DNA of 64,000 nt from assembly GCF_040436345.1 (NCBI RefSeq), contig NC_133216.1, forward strand, positions 14,154,110 through 14,218,109, given 5' to 3'. Of the stretch, positions 1-14,410 are shown in pieces. Each line of letters opens with the position of its first letter. Position 1 is the stretch's first letter. A program made the position numbers and the translations under genes. The DNA is from Pagrus major (lineage: Eukaryota > Chordata > Actinopteri > Spariformes > Sparidae). The notes beneath the pieces were generated by a model. The model did not search any database. It was not told the origin of the DNA and saw only the letters and a program-made list of their open reading frames with translations.

Positions 1-2165
1 CTCACAAAACACACTCCTGCTGTGGAAAGGTCTCCTGTCCCTCGCTGCCTCCCCCACTCTTTATCAGTCTCACCAAATGCCTATCTCCCTACTTTCTGCT
101 TCATGTGAAACATGGATAGGCTAACATCGAATTGTCCTCTCTCATTCCACATCTGGAGCTGATCAGAGGGCCTCCTGGAAGTTGAGGCCTCTGGGCCTAT
201 TAATAACCATACCGCTGAACTCAGGGTCAGACAGCAGTCAGCGGATGAGCCTGTGTCTACTAAACACATAGTCCCTTCCCCCCTTCCTCAAGAGGACAAC
301 TCTCACTTTTAAAAATGAGACAGCAGAGCTTAGCAATGTACATCCAGTTTTATGGTTTTCAAACTGGGGATACAGAGACTCCTTCAACTCAAGCAGGAGC
401 TCACAAATTATTCACACAATAAGTAAACAAAAACTTAAGTTTGAAACTGACTATTCATTCGGTCATCCTTTAAAAATAAAAAACACATAAGCATAGGAAA
501 ACAGCCTGGGCTAATTGTGAGACGATTTTCTCCCTTGAGTTGTTTTTTTCCTTCTTTCCACATCCCAACAAGTTCAAGTTCAAGGAGACTAGACCTGTTA
601 AAGGCAAGACAGATGGTAAAGTCATCATCTGTTAGCTCGAAAGGTTGACCAGTCAGACAGTCCAGGTCATAGTGAGGTCTGCAGGATCAGACCACCTCTG
701 AACCCTGACTCCAGTCTGACAGCTGCTCAGGTCAAATGTCAGGGAGAGGTTAAGGTACCGTCTGAGGACTCCCAATGAATTTAACAGATACAGCACTGAG
801 TCATTTGCATGGAATTTCCCATGTATCGGTAGACAAAGCCATGGATCAGTCCTACGGTTATTAACTGTGTATTAGGCTAAGCCTGAGCAGTAATAACAGC
901 AGGATAGAAGTGGACGAACTGGCCAAATGATATCACAATTAGAGCATCGACAATAAGATTTAAGTGGTGAAAGTATATGACTAGACGATTAATCGATTAA
1001 TTCTAAAAATAACTAGCATATTACTTGAAGATTAAAATAATTATTAGTTGCAGCCCTCACCACAATCTATTTAATTACAAACACGATCTAAACTATGATC
1101 TTTTTTCCCACTGGCTACAATTTATGTTTACAATATTTACAATAGGCCACCCAATGAAAAGCATCATGAAGTTATTTGTCCAATCAGCATAGCCATGTAG
1201 TTGTTTACATCACTCTATTGGTTTGTTTCTGGAGATAATGCAGACCAGCTCTCCTTCCCCCATTAATATTCAGGCTTCGAAACTGGATTTACTGACTGGA
1301 AAATAATAGCTCAAAAATCGCTCTTACCTAGTTTCAGATCTAAGTATTAATTGCTTAGAAATTCATCTTTAGATTTAGGTAATCATTACTTTCACTTGGA
1401 TATTCAGTTCCAGGGGCGATGTCGAGCACTCAGCTGTTGGCTTTTTTTGCTCCAAACTATCGTTATTATAACAGCCTTTAAAAAAGTATTGGCCAAGCTC
1501 GAATGTAAAGTTTGGGAACAGAAGTAAGAGGACATTAAAAACCACAATCTCTACGATTCACCTGTAAAGTAGATTATGGATGCCTTTAAGATTGATCACC
1601 CCTATAACAGGGAGCTAGTGGTACAAAACTGACTTTGGTTCCCTTAACTTAAATAAGACAGCTGTTTCCTTAAATGATTAAACCTCAAAACCTGAAAATA
1701 TACATAAGCAGTTCCTCAACAGTTTCTAAGTTCCTCTGACTGAGCACAGCTCGCCGACTACAACCTAAAACTAGACTTGTGAATAGTATACCGACTGCAG
1801 AGAACAATTTGTTAAGCATAAACCACCCCCATCCAGCACACACATACACGCACCTGTGAATACAGGGTAGTTGAATCATCATAATCGGTGGTAGTTTTCT
1901 GCTGAGCCCAGCCAGCAGTCTGTGTTATTTTTAGCGGGCTGACACAGAAGCAGGCCGTCCATTTACTCTGTGAGCTGGCAGCAGGACCATCACAGCTCTG
2001 GTTGCTTTTAAACTACCAAAATGGGAATGAGCTCAACATAAACACTGCAAAGGTGTGGACACTAACAGAGACGAAGTTAGCTCACATTCAGAGCCATTAC
2101 AATTCCATTACTTAAACATCAGGCTCCTAAACACATGGCGATGGCGGCGTATGAAAATGCCAAAT

Positions 2166-2166
<1 letters not shown>

Positions 2167-2200
<34 letters not shown>
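2167..2200. repeat. CA microsatellite
   Basis: Seventeen CA units in cux1 intron 1. Confidence 0.97.
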
Positions 2201-2201
<1 letters not shown>

Positions 2202-2560
2202 TAAACCATCAAACATCTTGTCACCTTATAGCTGTGAGGACGACATGTGAAAGTTTGTTCCATCCCTTTTTTCAAAGCCAACAATAAACTTTGCACCTCA
2301 GCATTGGTCACATGAGACACATTTTTTTAAATGAAACAATTCCTGCTGTAGCAAATCATAAACTCCTAGATGGACTGAATAGAAGACAACATCAAGTAAG
2401 AGAGTAACAGATTGGAGTGTGAAGTGAGGCTAAAGGTTGAAGGCTGCTCCCATCCAATGTGACTGATTGGCTCAGCCTGAAGGCCGGCTATGGATCTCGC
2501 AACTGAAGCCATGATTGACATTGAGAGTTACACAGAGTGAGCTATTAGCAGATAGCAAGT

Positions 2561-2750
2561 CATATCATAATTCAATCCCTACACCATCAAAGTGCACCAA
2601 TATCATAATTCAATACTAAGAACCATTAGCCTGCAGCACACCAATATCATAATTCAATCCTGAGGCCATCAGCCCATGCCAATATCATAATTCAATACTT
2701 GGACCATTAGGACACACCAATAGGCCTATTAGAATTCAATACCTGTGGTC
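2561..2750. repeat. Minisatellite, about 40 bp unit
   Basis: ATATCATAATTCAAT recurs at 2562, 2600, 2644 and 2681, and as a diverged copy near 2719-2740. Each is followed by a variable CCAT(C/T)A...CACACCA half. Five imperfect units with spacing of 37-44 bp. Confidence 0.85.
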
Positions 2751-5700
2751 AATGATCTCGCAGGACACTGATACTGGAGTCATGGGTTGACATGGGATGA
2801 GGTCTGCACGCAAGGATCCTTCTCAGGCCTTATTTAGCCCAGATAACAGTGAGATAAACAACACTAAAATTAGGAAGGGCAAGTGGTTCACCAAAAAGCT
2901 TGGCCACACCAGACGCTGAAGGCCACGGAGTATTTGCTGCAGGAACAAATTTCGGCAGGCTTATGCAGAGGGACACGTTTGTTGAACAAAATGAAGCACT
3001 GCATTAGCTTCAAACTCAGCAGTGCGCTCAGCCAAACTTGTCAAAAATGTTTCAAACACTGGCCCCCACTGTGTGACCGTCTGCAGTTGGTCTAAATTAT
3101 CACATTGTGGTACCTCGTGGAAATGGGACTCCATTTCGTTTTCTGGTCCATTGCCTCTGTTTATATTTCCATGTTAACATCTTGTTTAACTCCTCAAAAC
3201 ACTGCAAATCTCATCCAGGCTCAGCTTGCTGGGTCATCAGAATTTAACAACCGATCAAACGGGCTCTAAAAGCTCACATTTCCTCAGCTGCTTTAAGTCA
3301 TTTTTTTCACCAAAGTCGTCATTATTCAAAGTTATTCTCACCACACATTTCTTGAGTTTCCTCATAAACTCTAATCCTCATGTACTGCATGTACAGTGTA
3401 AAAAGACTCTGGAGAATGGAAAATACAGAACAGAATGATCCATTACTGAAAAATAGAATACATGACTGCAAATTACAGAAGATTAATCAGCAACTATTTT
3501 GACAATTGATTAACTGTTTTTCTAGTAAAACTGCCAAACAGTCATTGGGTCCAGTTCCACAGTTGTGAGGATTTCTGCTTTTCTGCTTATCATAAACCTG
3601 AGAAATATACCATCATCTATTGTTATCATTATATGACACTGTATATTGTCTTAGATTTTGGATGTCATTATATTATAATGTGATATGGCATAAGTGTTGT
3701 CTCTTCTTGGTTTAAAAGGCTGCGTTACAGTAAGTGATGTCATTTTCTGATCTTACCTGACTGTGCTTGTTAATACCTGCCTTTAGACACTACGTCATTA
3801 TATCCACATTACTGCTGATTATTTACCAAAAAACTTCAGAGACCAAACTATTTTGAAATATTTCAAGGGAAAAAAAAAATCAGCATTTTAATCAATAATA
3901 AAAATAATCTTTAGTTTCATCTCAAAATAATTGTTAGCTGCAACCCTACTTTACTTACAACACATGACAACAACATGCTCTGTATGACAATGATCAATGG
4001 CAAAGGGATCTATAAAGTTTAATTATTAGTAGGTGTATTCGATTCCCCAGGAAAAAAAATGTGCACAAGCAGGTGACATACTTCTGAAAACCAACAGGTA
4101 TTGAGTGTTCATAAAAAGTTGGCATTTTAATTTAGATCAACTGGATGAGGGTGAGACAGCTGAAAACATGTGGTAGACAAGTAAAAAGATAAGACCAGAA
4201 GCAAGAAGAGCGCTCGACTGTATGAGAATGGATCTGAGGCCCTGGTGGTCTGCACCTCACTGTGTGTGTGCATTCTTACTTTACCAGTCAACTATGGATG
4301 AGAGCAGACATTTTTTCCCCTGGGAATGCAAGTTTTTGTTTACTGAAAACCGTGGGCTTAATATTACAAGATGAACAATAGACTATACAAGATTACACTG
4401 GCCTTGGAGGCACCGTTTCAAGTGTACACTTGATTTTTAAATAGCGTGGGCATCATCCTCAAACTTACAAGAGGAAACGGCGAGTATATTCTAAAGTGAG
4501 CCTAGAGAGAAGTGTCCAGTCACTGAAGCTCTGCTGGAATACAGAGCAGCAGAATAATGGATGCTTCTGTCATGAGATACGCTGAAACTCTATGATGCTG
4601 TAGGTGAGAGACTCCAAGTGGGTCTGTAAATAATGCCTGCCACTTGAAAACAGGCCTCTGGAAATTGCCCCCTGTGCTCTTGTTGCTGGTTGTTAGCTGG
4701 AAGTTTTGTCTGTGTAGTCACGTTAAAGTGTTTTAGTATGATGTGGTGGGGAATATGAAAGCATTACAGCAAGATTTTCTTCTCCAGGCGATTATGAGTC
4801 ACATCAAATATAAATTTGTCACATTTTCATGAAAAATCACTTTTTCTACATATAACTATACTTAAGAGTTAGTGATCCAAGCTGGAAAAACTACAGTACA
4901 CACTGCAGCGTGTGAAGTGCAGCACAGCTGACACAAATTAATACGACTTTATTTAGGTATTGATTGAGCGTATCAAGACATGAAATGTGTTTTTGAAAAT
5001 ATTAGCCAAGACGTTTTTACATTTTTATGGACTTCTTTAACAGGATCAACTTGTGTAATCCTGTTTCATGCAAAGTCTTTGTATGTTTAAGAGCAGCAGG
5101 AAACAAAGTAAACAAAGAAAAGTTATTAGGCTAGATCCTCCTCTCATATATTGTGATGTCCACAATCAGCTTGTGGAGCTTAAATTTGAAACTGCTTATA
5201 ATAAGTCACATGTGATATCAGTTGTGAAGATTCATTATAAATCTGAGAACACAAACGGCAACAAAAAGTAACTTTGCTGTCTTAATGGTGTGAGTTGGAC
5301 CATTTTCAGGCATATTTCAGTACATTATCCTTGCATATATTGTAACCAGGGTACGTACTGCTTTTTGAAACTAAAATTCAAGCACTTTCAAGGCACCTTA
5401 ACGAAAACTTTCCACAGAATTTACAGAATTCCTTTATAACCACAGAAATTAATGTATACTGTTCATATTAACTTCGATTGTATGTTTTGATTGGGATGAT
5501 TTAATGCTTGCTAATTTTGAAGCCAGGAGACAAGAAAACACTTATGACAACAAGATTTAAAAAATGTAAAGTTTTTGGTGTACATGACTGAGATGAAACA
5601 CCAGATTATGGTGAAAATAAAATCATTTTTCAAGGAAAAATAAAAAATTAAGCATTTTCCAAACCTTTAAGACTGAGTACAATCCCTGTGTAGAAAAGTA

Positions 5701-8413
5701 TTTTCAACTTATGAATGAAATAAAAGCCAAAAACTGTTTTCTTGGTGGTTAACAGACAGGCCTTCACAGTAATTAAGTGATAATTATTTTAAGTCTTATG
5801 ACCAGGTTTACCTTTGGGGGGTTTTATTCCATACAAGAGGAGACAAAATGATCTTATTGTGTTGTTTTATATAACATTTAGACCATCTTAACTACAGGAG
5901 GTTCAAATAGAAGAAACCACATTCAGTGTTTTAGTGTTGCTTCATCTAAAATTAAAAACTGTGGAAACAAAAATGGAAAATGTGATATTTTTAACACAAC
6001 TTCCACACCTTCAGTTTTCTAAGGAAACATGTCTGTTTGTCACACACACTTTTGCATAAAGCCTGCATTAAGAGCTGCTGACTCCATCTGTTTGGGTACC
6101 CCTATTTTTAGACTTCTGTTAAGTGCTTTTCATCTTTTGTTCAAAAACCACACAACATTGGTCATTTTTTTTTTTTTGCCATGCACGATAATACTGTTCA
6201 ATTAAATACTCAGATATCGACTTCCACAGGGTAAAATACACTTTTTGTATTAAATCGGATAAACTGAGTCTAGTGCAGACACTCCTCAAAGCAGAGTGAG
6301 GGTGAGGAAACCGAGCCCGAGTGTGACGTTCACTCAATCACTGAGGAGTTGGGGAGTCGTGGGCCTCCGCTGAGAATTAGAAACTGATAAGGTAGATGAG
6401 GAGAAGTTTTTTTTTCCAGTTTTCGGAGAGCTGAACATTCCTCTCAGTCCGATGCAGTGTATCGGTCATGAGGATACACTATAACCTCTTAGAAAGTAGG
6501 ATGACATAGCCCTGACCAAAGTAGACTGAGGGGCAGACCAAAGACCTGACATGCACTCGTCCTTCTCTCTGACTCATGCTTAGTCGCTCACCACCCACCG
6601 ACACACAGTGAAACCTCAGTCCCAATGCCAGGTTTTGTCACTGGGCAGAGAAGCGGTTGGCTACAGTAAAAGCATGACGTGATGCCCCTTCCTCTATGCT
6701 CCCCCAGCCTGTGCAGCAACAGAGGGGTAAAAATATCCCACCAGTGAGTTCAGACAACCAGCTCATAAATTAACACTAAAACTCCTACAGACAACAGTGG
6801 GCCAGTCGCTGAGAGATTTAAACCACTCAGGTTGCCACTGACCACAGCTCCGGGATCACCTTACAAAACCCTTTTCCTAAATTTACCCATTAGGAGGTGG
6901 TGAAGAAGAACGAGCTGAAGATCGGTTTTCATCTAAGTCACTCTTTAGCCGTACGCTAACGTAGTGAACTATTTTTCAAAATGGCTCTAGGGTGCGTTGT
7001 TCCAGGAAATGTTATGAGGTGAGATGTAGGCTATTAGGCTTAAATTGGGAATTGTGTATAACAGGAAGGTCTGGTCTTAATTTTCCGAGCTCACACAGAA
7101 AATATAAAGTATAGGTTTAGGCTCAGCTATTCGCTCATGTCTTATTAAGGTTTTTTTGCCCGTAATGAAGCGCAATCTCTCGAGCAGAAACACAATGTTC
7201 TAGCAAACTGCTTGACTGGGTCAAAAAAAAAAAAAGGAAAAAAGAAAAAACAACAGGAGAGAAGAGTGATGATCCCCTCTAAAGAAACTCAACTCTGTAA
7301 TGGACGGACAGGGATTACAGACGTTAAAACCTCCTCCATCTGTAATTCACTGTCACCCTGCCATCATCTCTGAATCACTGATCCATTTTGCAAGTGTGCG
7401 AGACCTTGCTAAAAGCATCACTGTTGCACCCATTTGTGTTTGTAGTGGTGGGGGGGAGGAAAGGGAGGGGAAAAAAAGCATGCAGAAAAGACAAGTTAAC
7501 AGCTCGCTGTGCTGTTTCAAAGCACTCTCTGTCCTGTAACAACCACCTAGCTAGTTTCTCACACAGGGAATGGGACACACTGATCAAATAGGATTTTAAT
7601 GAACATCAGCAGTTGGAGCCTGAGGAATAGACGCTATGATGGCTTAAAGCTACTGACATCTAGGTTGGGTTGGATTTTCATCATCAAAAGAAACCCAAAA
7701 AAAAAGAGGGAGAGAAAACATTCCTTTGCTGGTGCCTCTCGCACAGGAAACACAGACTGTGAATTTAAGTGCACACTGTCCACTCGATCACAAGGAAGAA
7801 GCAAATGAGAAAGCAATTGGCTGACAAGGCCATGTGTACACCATGATCATATCATACCAACCCCACATTATCCTCAGAAACTGGATAAGAAAAAAAAAAG
7901 ATTCTCCTCTGAAGGCTTTCCTCTAGGAGCCTCTCAGTGGGAGGGAGAGTAAATAAGATGTCATCAATAATAGACAGTGAATGTTCTGAGCAGTTCTGCG
8001 TGCACGCACACACACACAAACACGCACACACAAACACACGAGCTCCGACTGATTCCTATCCTGCAGACAGGCCTGCCAACCGCCAGGCTTTTTGCACACG
8101 CTCAGATTCACTGTCCTGACTAATCGCTTGTGATAGGGGCCTTTGCCATAATTACCCAGGGCCTTATCACAAACTTATGCGATGCATTTTTCATGTCCTG
8201 GCTGCTGGCAGTGCCTTCACTGTCCGTGCTGGCAGTCAATCTACGAAAAAGACTGATCTCAGACGAATTCACACACACACACTCACTCACATGCACGCAC
8301 ACACACCAGTTCTAACAGGGCGAGATGGGTGAAAGCAGGGTGAAGGGCCAAGGAAGAGGGAGGAAAAAAATTAAAAAGGAGGGGAGGGGGAGGTGAGGGA
8401 GAGAAAGATGTGA

Positions 8414-8448
8414 GGGGGGGGGGGCAGGCAGGCAGGCAGGCAGGCAGG
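8414..8448. repeat. Poly-G and GGCA tetranucleotide array
   Basis: Eleven G followed by about six GGCA units within a longer purine-rich strand (8325-8470). Confidence 0.95.
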
Positions 8449-9359
8449 AAGGGGGTGGGAGATAGATAGTGAGCAAAGAAAAGAGAAAGCAGTCTCAAAT
8501 TTTTTACATAATGCATGAACAAGGGGGCACGAGTAGGAGGACCAAACAGGATCAAATAAATAGGAGAAGTGAAGCCTTGATGATGTGGCATAAGTGCGAC
8601 ACAAAGCCCGCTGGGAAGACTTGTTCACTGTCCTTTTGTCTAACCCAGTCATAGGGGCATCATGACCTAAATAAAAGTTTAAATCCCAAGCTCTGTGCAA
8701 TTTACAAAATGATGTATGAACAATTGGGCTAGCCTACATAATGCAATCTTATGTTAATGACGACGGCGACTGGGGCTGCTCATAATCATAAATTGTGATT
8801 TGAAATTCAGCAATGCACGTTAAATGCCACGGGAAAACACAACAGTGCCATTGTCTGCATGTCTTGTGATAGGTCAAACACGCTCTAATATACACAGGCT
8901 ATATTCACACACTGAATAGGCCCAATATTTTCCTCATATCCTCCCCGGTGCCATGGATCCCCTCCGTGCACGCCGAGATTAGTGGCGTGCGTGAGGCTGG
9001 GACATTTCAGGAGTTCATCACAATCAACAAGGTCATGATCTTTCATATTTTCTGCTACCATTTTTTTATTTAATTACACGGCGTCAACTAAACACTGTCC
9101 CGTCCCGTCTACTTTCACAGACGTGGCAATGTCTGTGAAAAAACCTCACTGTGTATAATTGCCGTCAGGGGAAACCGAGCAGAGAGAGAGGAGGAAAAAA
9201 AAAAAAAAAAAAAAAAAAAAAACGACCGAGTTGATCAACCACAATCACGGAGACGACTTCAATATAAACTGCTCCAATACCGTTAGCCGATAAGGCTGCT
9301 AATGTTTTCATTCGCGTCCAATAAAACTTACCGATTTGACAGTAAAAAGCAGTCAAAAA

Positions 9360-10060
<701 letters not shown>

Positions 10061-13000
10061 GTGTTGCCTTAATAACGCCATTATAATTGCTTAAATAGCT
10101 TTTTATCAACATTCAGATATTACAGGTAAATAACCCAACTGGTATTAAATTACTGCTCATTTTATCACGTTGAAATACGCGGAATTGTGAGCGCCACATG
10201 TGTCTGTGTTTATTGTTGTAGTTTGAGTGTTCATTATGTATTATATGAAGAGCAAAGATCACATAAAAATAATGCCAGGAGGCTACTTGGAAGCCATATC
10301 TAAAAAGGAAAAAAAAAAGATCCCACCAGGGGAGCATTCAGGAGCAATGTTCCCTCTGAGCTGTGAGAGACTGAGCAAGAGGATAATTCAGAGATAATGA
10401 TTTATTACATCAATGATCAGTGCTACTTCAAAAGTAGATTTAGAAATTAAAAGTCCATTAGTAATAAGTGTTTTTTTTCTCCCTATGCACCTACTTGGAT
10501 TTTTTTCATCGGCTCATAAACTAATGCTTCTTTTTAAAACAGCTAATTCACACCTGTAACTTTTTCTATATAACTTGCATAAATTGAATTTTTAAAAACA
10601 ACAAAACAAAACTATGATTTAATTTATGAATAATACATCATTATTCATGTTTTGTAGTGTGTTCTTTGGGCAAATGCTTTTCTTTTTTTTCCATTATAGA
10701 CGTTCATGAAGGGCAATTGCGAGACAATAATAATGTTAAATATAAATTTAAACCAGATTTAGATTTAATTAGCAGTAATGGAAATAGAATCCAGGCTAAA
10801 AGTGTCTGTCTAAATTGTTAAAACACAACAGCCAACTCTTATAAATAATTAAAAATAACCACAAGAATTTGAGTTTCACCATACATTTGTTTTTATTCTT
10901 TAATAAAATGGTGGGTCTAGTGTACAAACTCAGCATATGCAGCATAGCAGGGTTGCTGAGGACCTGCTGAACTTGGCCATTTAAGAACGGGTAAAAGATG
11001 GAGTGGACTTGGCACAAGGTATCTCCATCTTCAGGGTTTTCTCAGTGCCTGGTTTCCTTTTGCCGCAAAGATATTAATCAAATCCAAATAATTTTGTTGT
11101 GTTGTTAATCCAGTCGAGTAATTGCTGCAGCAGGGCAGCCCGGTGGTTAGACTGTCAACGTGCATACATATCTGTGGTTGAAGTGACCTTGAGCCACACA
11201 CACTGAACCCTGGCTGCTCCTGAGGCGTCACTCCTGCTGACCGTGTCCTCTGACCCCCCTCAGCTTGTGGATATGCAAAGAATTTCTAATCACACTGTAT
11301 GTCTGGAGTGCCCTGAATTCCTGTGTCAAACTGTGCACCTTAAAACACATCACGCCTCAGCTTCAGCCTCTGCGAGCTGCTCAGGTTTATCAGGGTAACA
11401 CATCTGTTGTACACGACGTTCTCATTTTTAGCTTTTTGTGGGTTTTCCGAATTTGACTTGTCGAGTGTGTTGTGAGGCCTGGAAAAACCACGCCTGCACT
11501 CACACTTTTTTTTTTTTTCTTGAATGCTCAGAGGAAAAACAGAACAAAAATATTTCACTTTATTTATTTTTCTCTCCAATCATTTTCATTTCTTTACACT
11601 CATTGCACTTTAATCGCATTCACTAGAAATAACACAAGAATTTGCCATAGATAATAACACCTCTTTCACTGCATTTGTGTGGATACAAAGGTGGGCATTT
11701 TTGTGCTTTGGATTAGCTCAACTTTCAGGTCATTACTTGATTTGATTTGAAGCTGTTTGTGTCTCCCACCTTCTACAGTATGAATGGTGCTCAGTGCTCG
11801 ACTCATATGTAGGCTCAATAGGTAGCTGGCCTTATTTTATACTTCATTTATAGACATAATACAGTGAATTCAAGGCATGCTTTAGTTTGGCCGTGACCCA
11901 GTCACATGCTTTTAATAGCGTGTACTGAATTACTCTGTATTCAACAAATAGCAACAGCTGCTTTAAGAGATTTAAGATGATATAAGACATAAAAGCGTCA
12001 TGATGTGTGTTACAGTCAGTGTCGGTTACTGATTCTTCCTTTTTTATGATTATATTGTTAAAAATATATGAGCAACTTGTCTGCAGTCTGGCGTATGAAT
12101 ACTCTTTGGACAAAATGCTGCATATAGTAACCTGTGTTTAATCGTCCCATTTTGTTCCCTTTTTCACCATGTTAATCAGTGTTTCCTTGGCTCGACCTGC
12201 ATGACTTGTGATGCTACCTATTATTAAGCCAAACCTGAAATACAGGTCTGAGATAATCGGTACAGGTTTATCAGCTCTGCGGTGTGTCCATTATGTTGTG
12301 TTTGTACGGGTTTCTCTTACTCTCACACAAAGAAAGCCAAAAAGTAAAAGGAGTATTACACATTGTTACGCCAGTGATGCTACTGTGAAACAATATATTA
12401 TGAATCAATAATAACAAGTGAAAGAAAGTGGTAAAATTTGTGTTATTTGTATTGAGAAATGTATCATTAATTAGCCCCCCCCCCCTTTTTTTTTTTTTTT
12501 TTACTTTTTACAGTATGTTTCCAATACTGTAAGATTGTAGTTACTGTGTTTCTTAGCTTTGTTATTTATTGTGTAATGCACATAGCCTTTAATGTCTAAG
12601 CAGGGCTGGGAGGGTTTCCTTATAAATATGTATTCTGATACAGTTACTAATTACCTGTTAAAAAATGTAGTAAGTAATGCAATCCAAGTATCAAAATATT
12701 AAAGTAATGTAACTACTTTGTGTCACTTTTGGATTAACCTCAATACCAAACATATGCAAATAAAGACTGGAGAAAAGAAACATCAATGAGATGACTTTTA
12801 TTTAATCTTAATAACGAGTGTGTGTTCTGTAATAATTGTGTTTGTTTGGTTTCACTTAAGACCACCGTGATGTTGTGTGAGACTCTTGAAGTGTTGTCAA
12901 TATCATTCTTTATTTTAAAATTGTAATCCTGTTAGCAATCCCCTCTCTTACTGAATGTGTCTGTAATCTTTTTTTCTGTAACTGAACACGGTTACCTTTT

Positions 13001-14150
13001 TTTTATATCTTAATCAGAAATCCCGTTATATGTATTCTGTACCTCCTCAGGCCGGATGTTAAGCCCACAAAACACCAAAAATACTTACAGAGGTGTCAAA
13101 AATGAACATAATATTACATCCATATCCCAAAACGTTGCAAACAAAGAACTCTATATTCTGACCCAGTTTATACAAAACAAACGTGCTCCTCAAAATATTC
13201 CCCACCTCAAAAGGTTCTGAAAGTATCCATCCAAAAGAAGTCATTAGAAATTAAGGATATTTTGCTAAAAAAAAAAAAAAAAGTGGGATCCTTAAATCCT
13301 CACACACTGAACAATAAAACATGAAATGGACTTCATCCCAGTTCTCAACCAAAAGACAGAACAAACCAAGTATTTTCCTCTCAGGGAGACCGTTAAACCT
13401 GTCTGTCTCTATGGGTTGTTGGATGTTAAATTATTTGAGAAGATCTGTATTAAATTCTGCTTCACACAAGGCTCTATCAATGAATTCCTGCATTTTTTGT
13501 ACATTGTCCCTCCACATTTTGATCCATATTTGTATTCATTAAAGGAATAATTTAATCTGGTAAAATTATCCGAACGCAAACGTTGTCGTGAACATTACAG
13601 ATCAGCTGATTTTATACCGCCAGATGCTCCTCTGAAACACTCTGAATTCCAGCCAACAGTATCTCCATAAGGATTTGACTGTAGCTTCACTAGGCTCTGG
13701 ATTACTTTGAAGCAGTAGGGGGTACACAGCGTAAGTCGGAACAAGTAAGAGTCTGAGTTATCAATCCACCTACAAATTATCATGTTCCTGCTTCAGAGGC
13801 TCATGCATGTCTGGCATGAATGACTTGAGACGGCTTTTTTTCCTCCTCACTTGTCTTTTTATTACACTCTATGGTAAAATTAGAGAGGAGGGGAAAAACA
13901 ACGTAAATTGTTCTTGACAAGGATGGCAGAAGGAACATGTTGGAGCCCACTGATTTAGCCTCTGAAAAGCCTCATCAGTTCATGTACGTTTGGTTAAAGT
14001 TTAAACATAGAGAAACAAACACACATTCTTTGTGTCAGTGCCATTATACAAGTAGATCTTATACCCCGACAGAGCTACAGGCGATGAAATAAAACAGCCT
14101 TTCTGTCCTTTAGCTTCCCCACTTTTCCTCTGTTTGTGTCCCTTTTCCTC
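10061..14150. other. Gene-free intergenic DNA
   Basis: No coding exon or RNA gene recognised. AT-rich DNA with homopolymer runs (C9-T16 near 12474-12502). About 11130-11235 resembles the tail of a dispersed fish repeat (ACACTGAACCC followed by TGCTCCTGA), and 12640-12720 resembles the AAGTA-type repeat also seen at 49.7-50.6 kb. Both are weak. Confidence 0.5.
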
Positions 14151-14159
14151 CTGCTCATT

Positions 14160-14410
14160 GACTCTGCCTGCAAGGTGCTTTTAGCGGGGCCTTGTGTGGC
14201 CGGGTTAGAGATGGATGTGTGGCCCTTGGGAGCCGCGGGCGGAGAGCAACACTGATCATGTCAGACAGGCTGGGGAGGCTGCATAAGATCATCATCACCC
14301 AGCAGTGGAGTGAATCGCCGCGGTGGCACTTTCACACAACCTCTGACCTATGTGGTAACCTCTGAGGTCATGATCAAGGTCAGGGGTCAGCCAGGGCCTC
14401 TGTGATCAGG
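14160..14410. promoter_or_regulatory. GC-rich block with nuclear-receptor half-site cluster
   Basis: An isolated GC-rich block in an AT-rich intergenic region. It contains TGACCT at 14344-14349, AGGTCA at 14365-14370, AGGTCA at 14377-14382 and GGGTCA at 14384-14389. The last two form a direct repeat with one-base spacing (DR1), the known site type for RXR heterodimers and HNF4. No coding frame explains the block. A distal enhancer for cux1 or the fucosyltransferase gene is an inference. Confidence 0.35.

Noticed and set aside
2561-2750. CRISPR-like spacing of repeats
   Set aside because: Vertebrate nuclear DNA with imperfect 40 bp tandem units, not direct repeats with unique spacers.
8283-8700. 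Two overlapping minus-strand frames over 100 codons, Pro/Ser/Leu-rich
   Set aside because: Purine/pyrimidine-biased low-complexity DNA with GGCA repeats.
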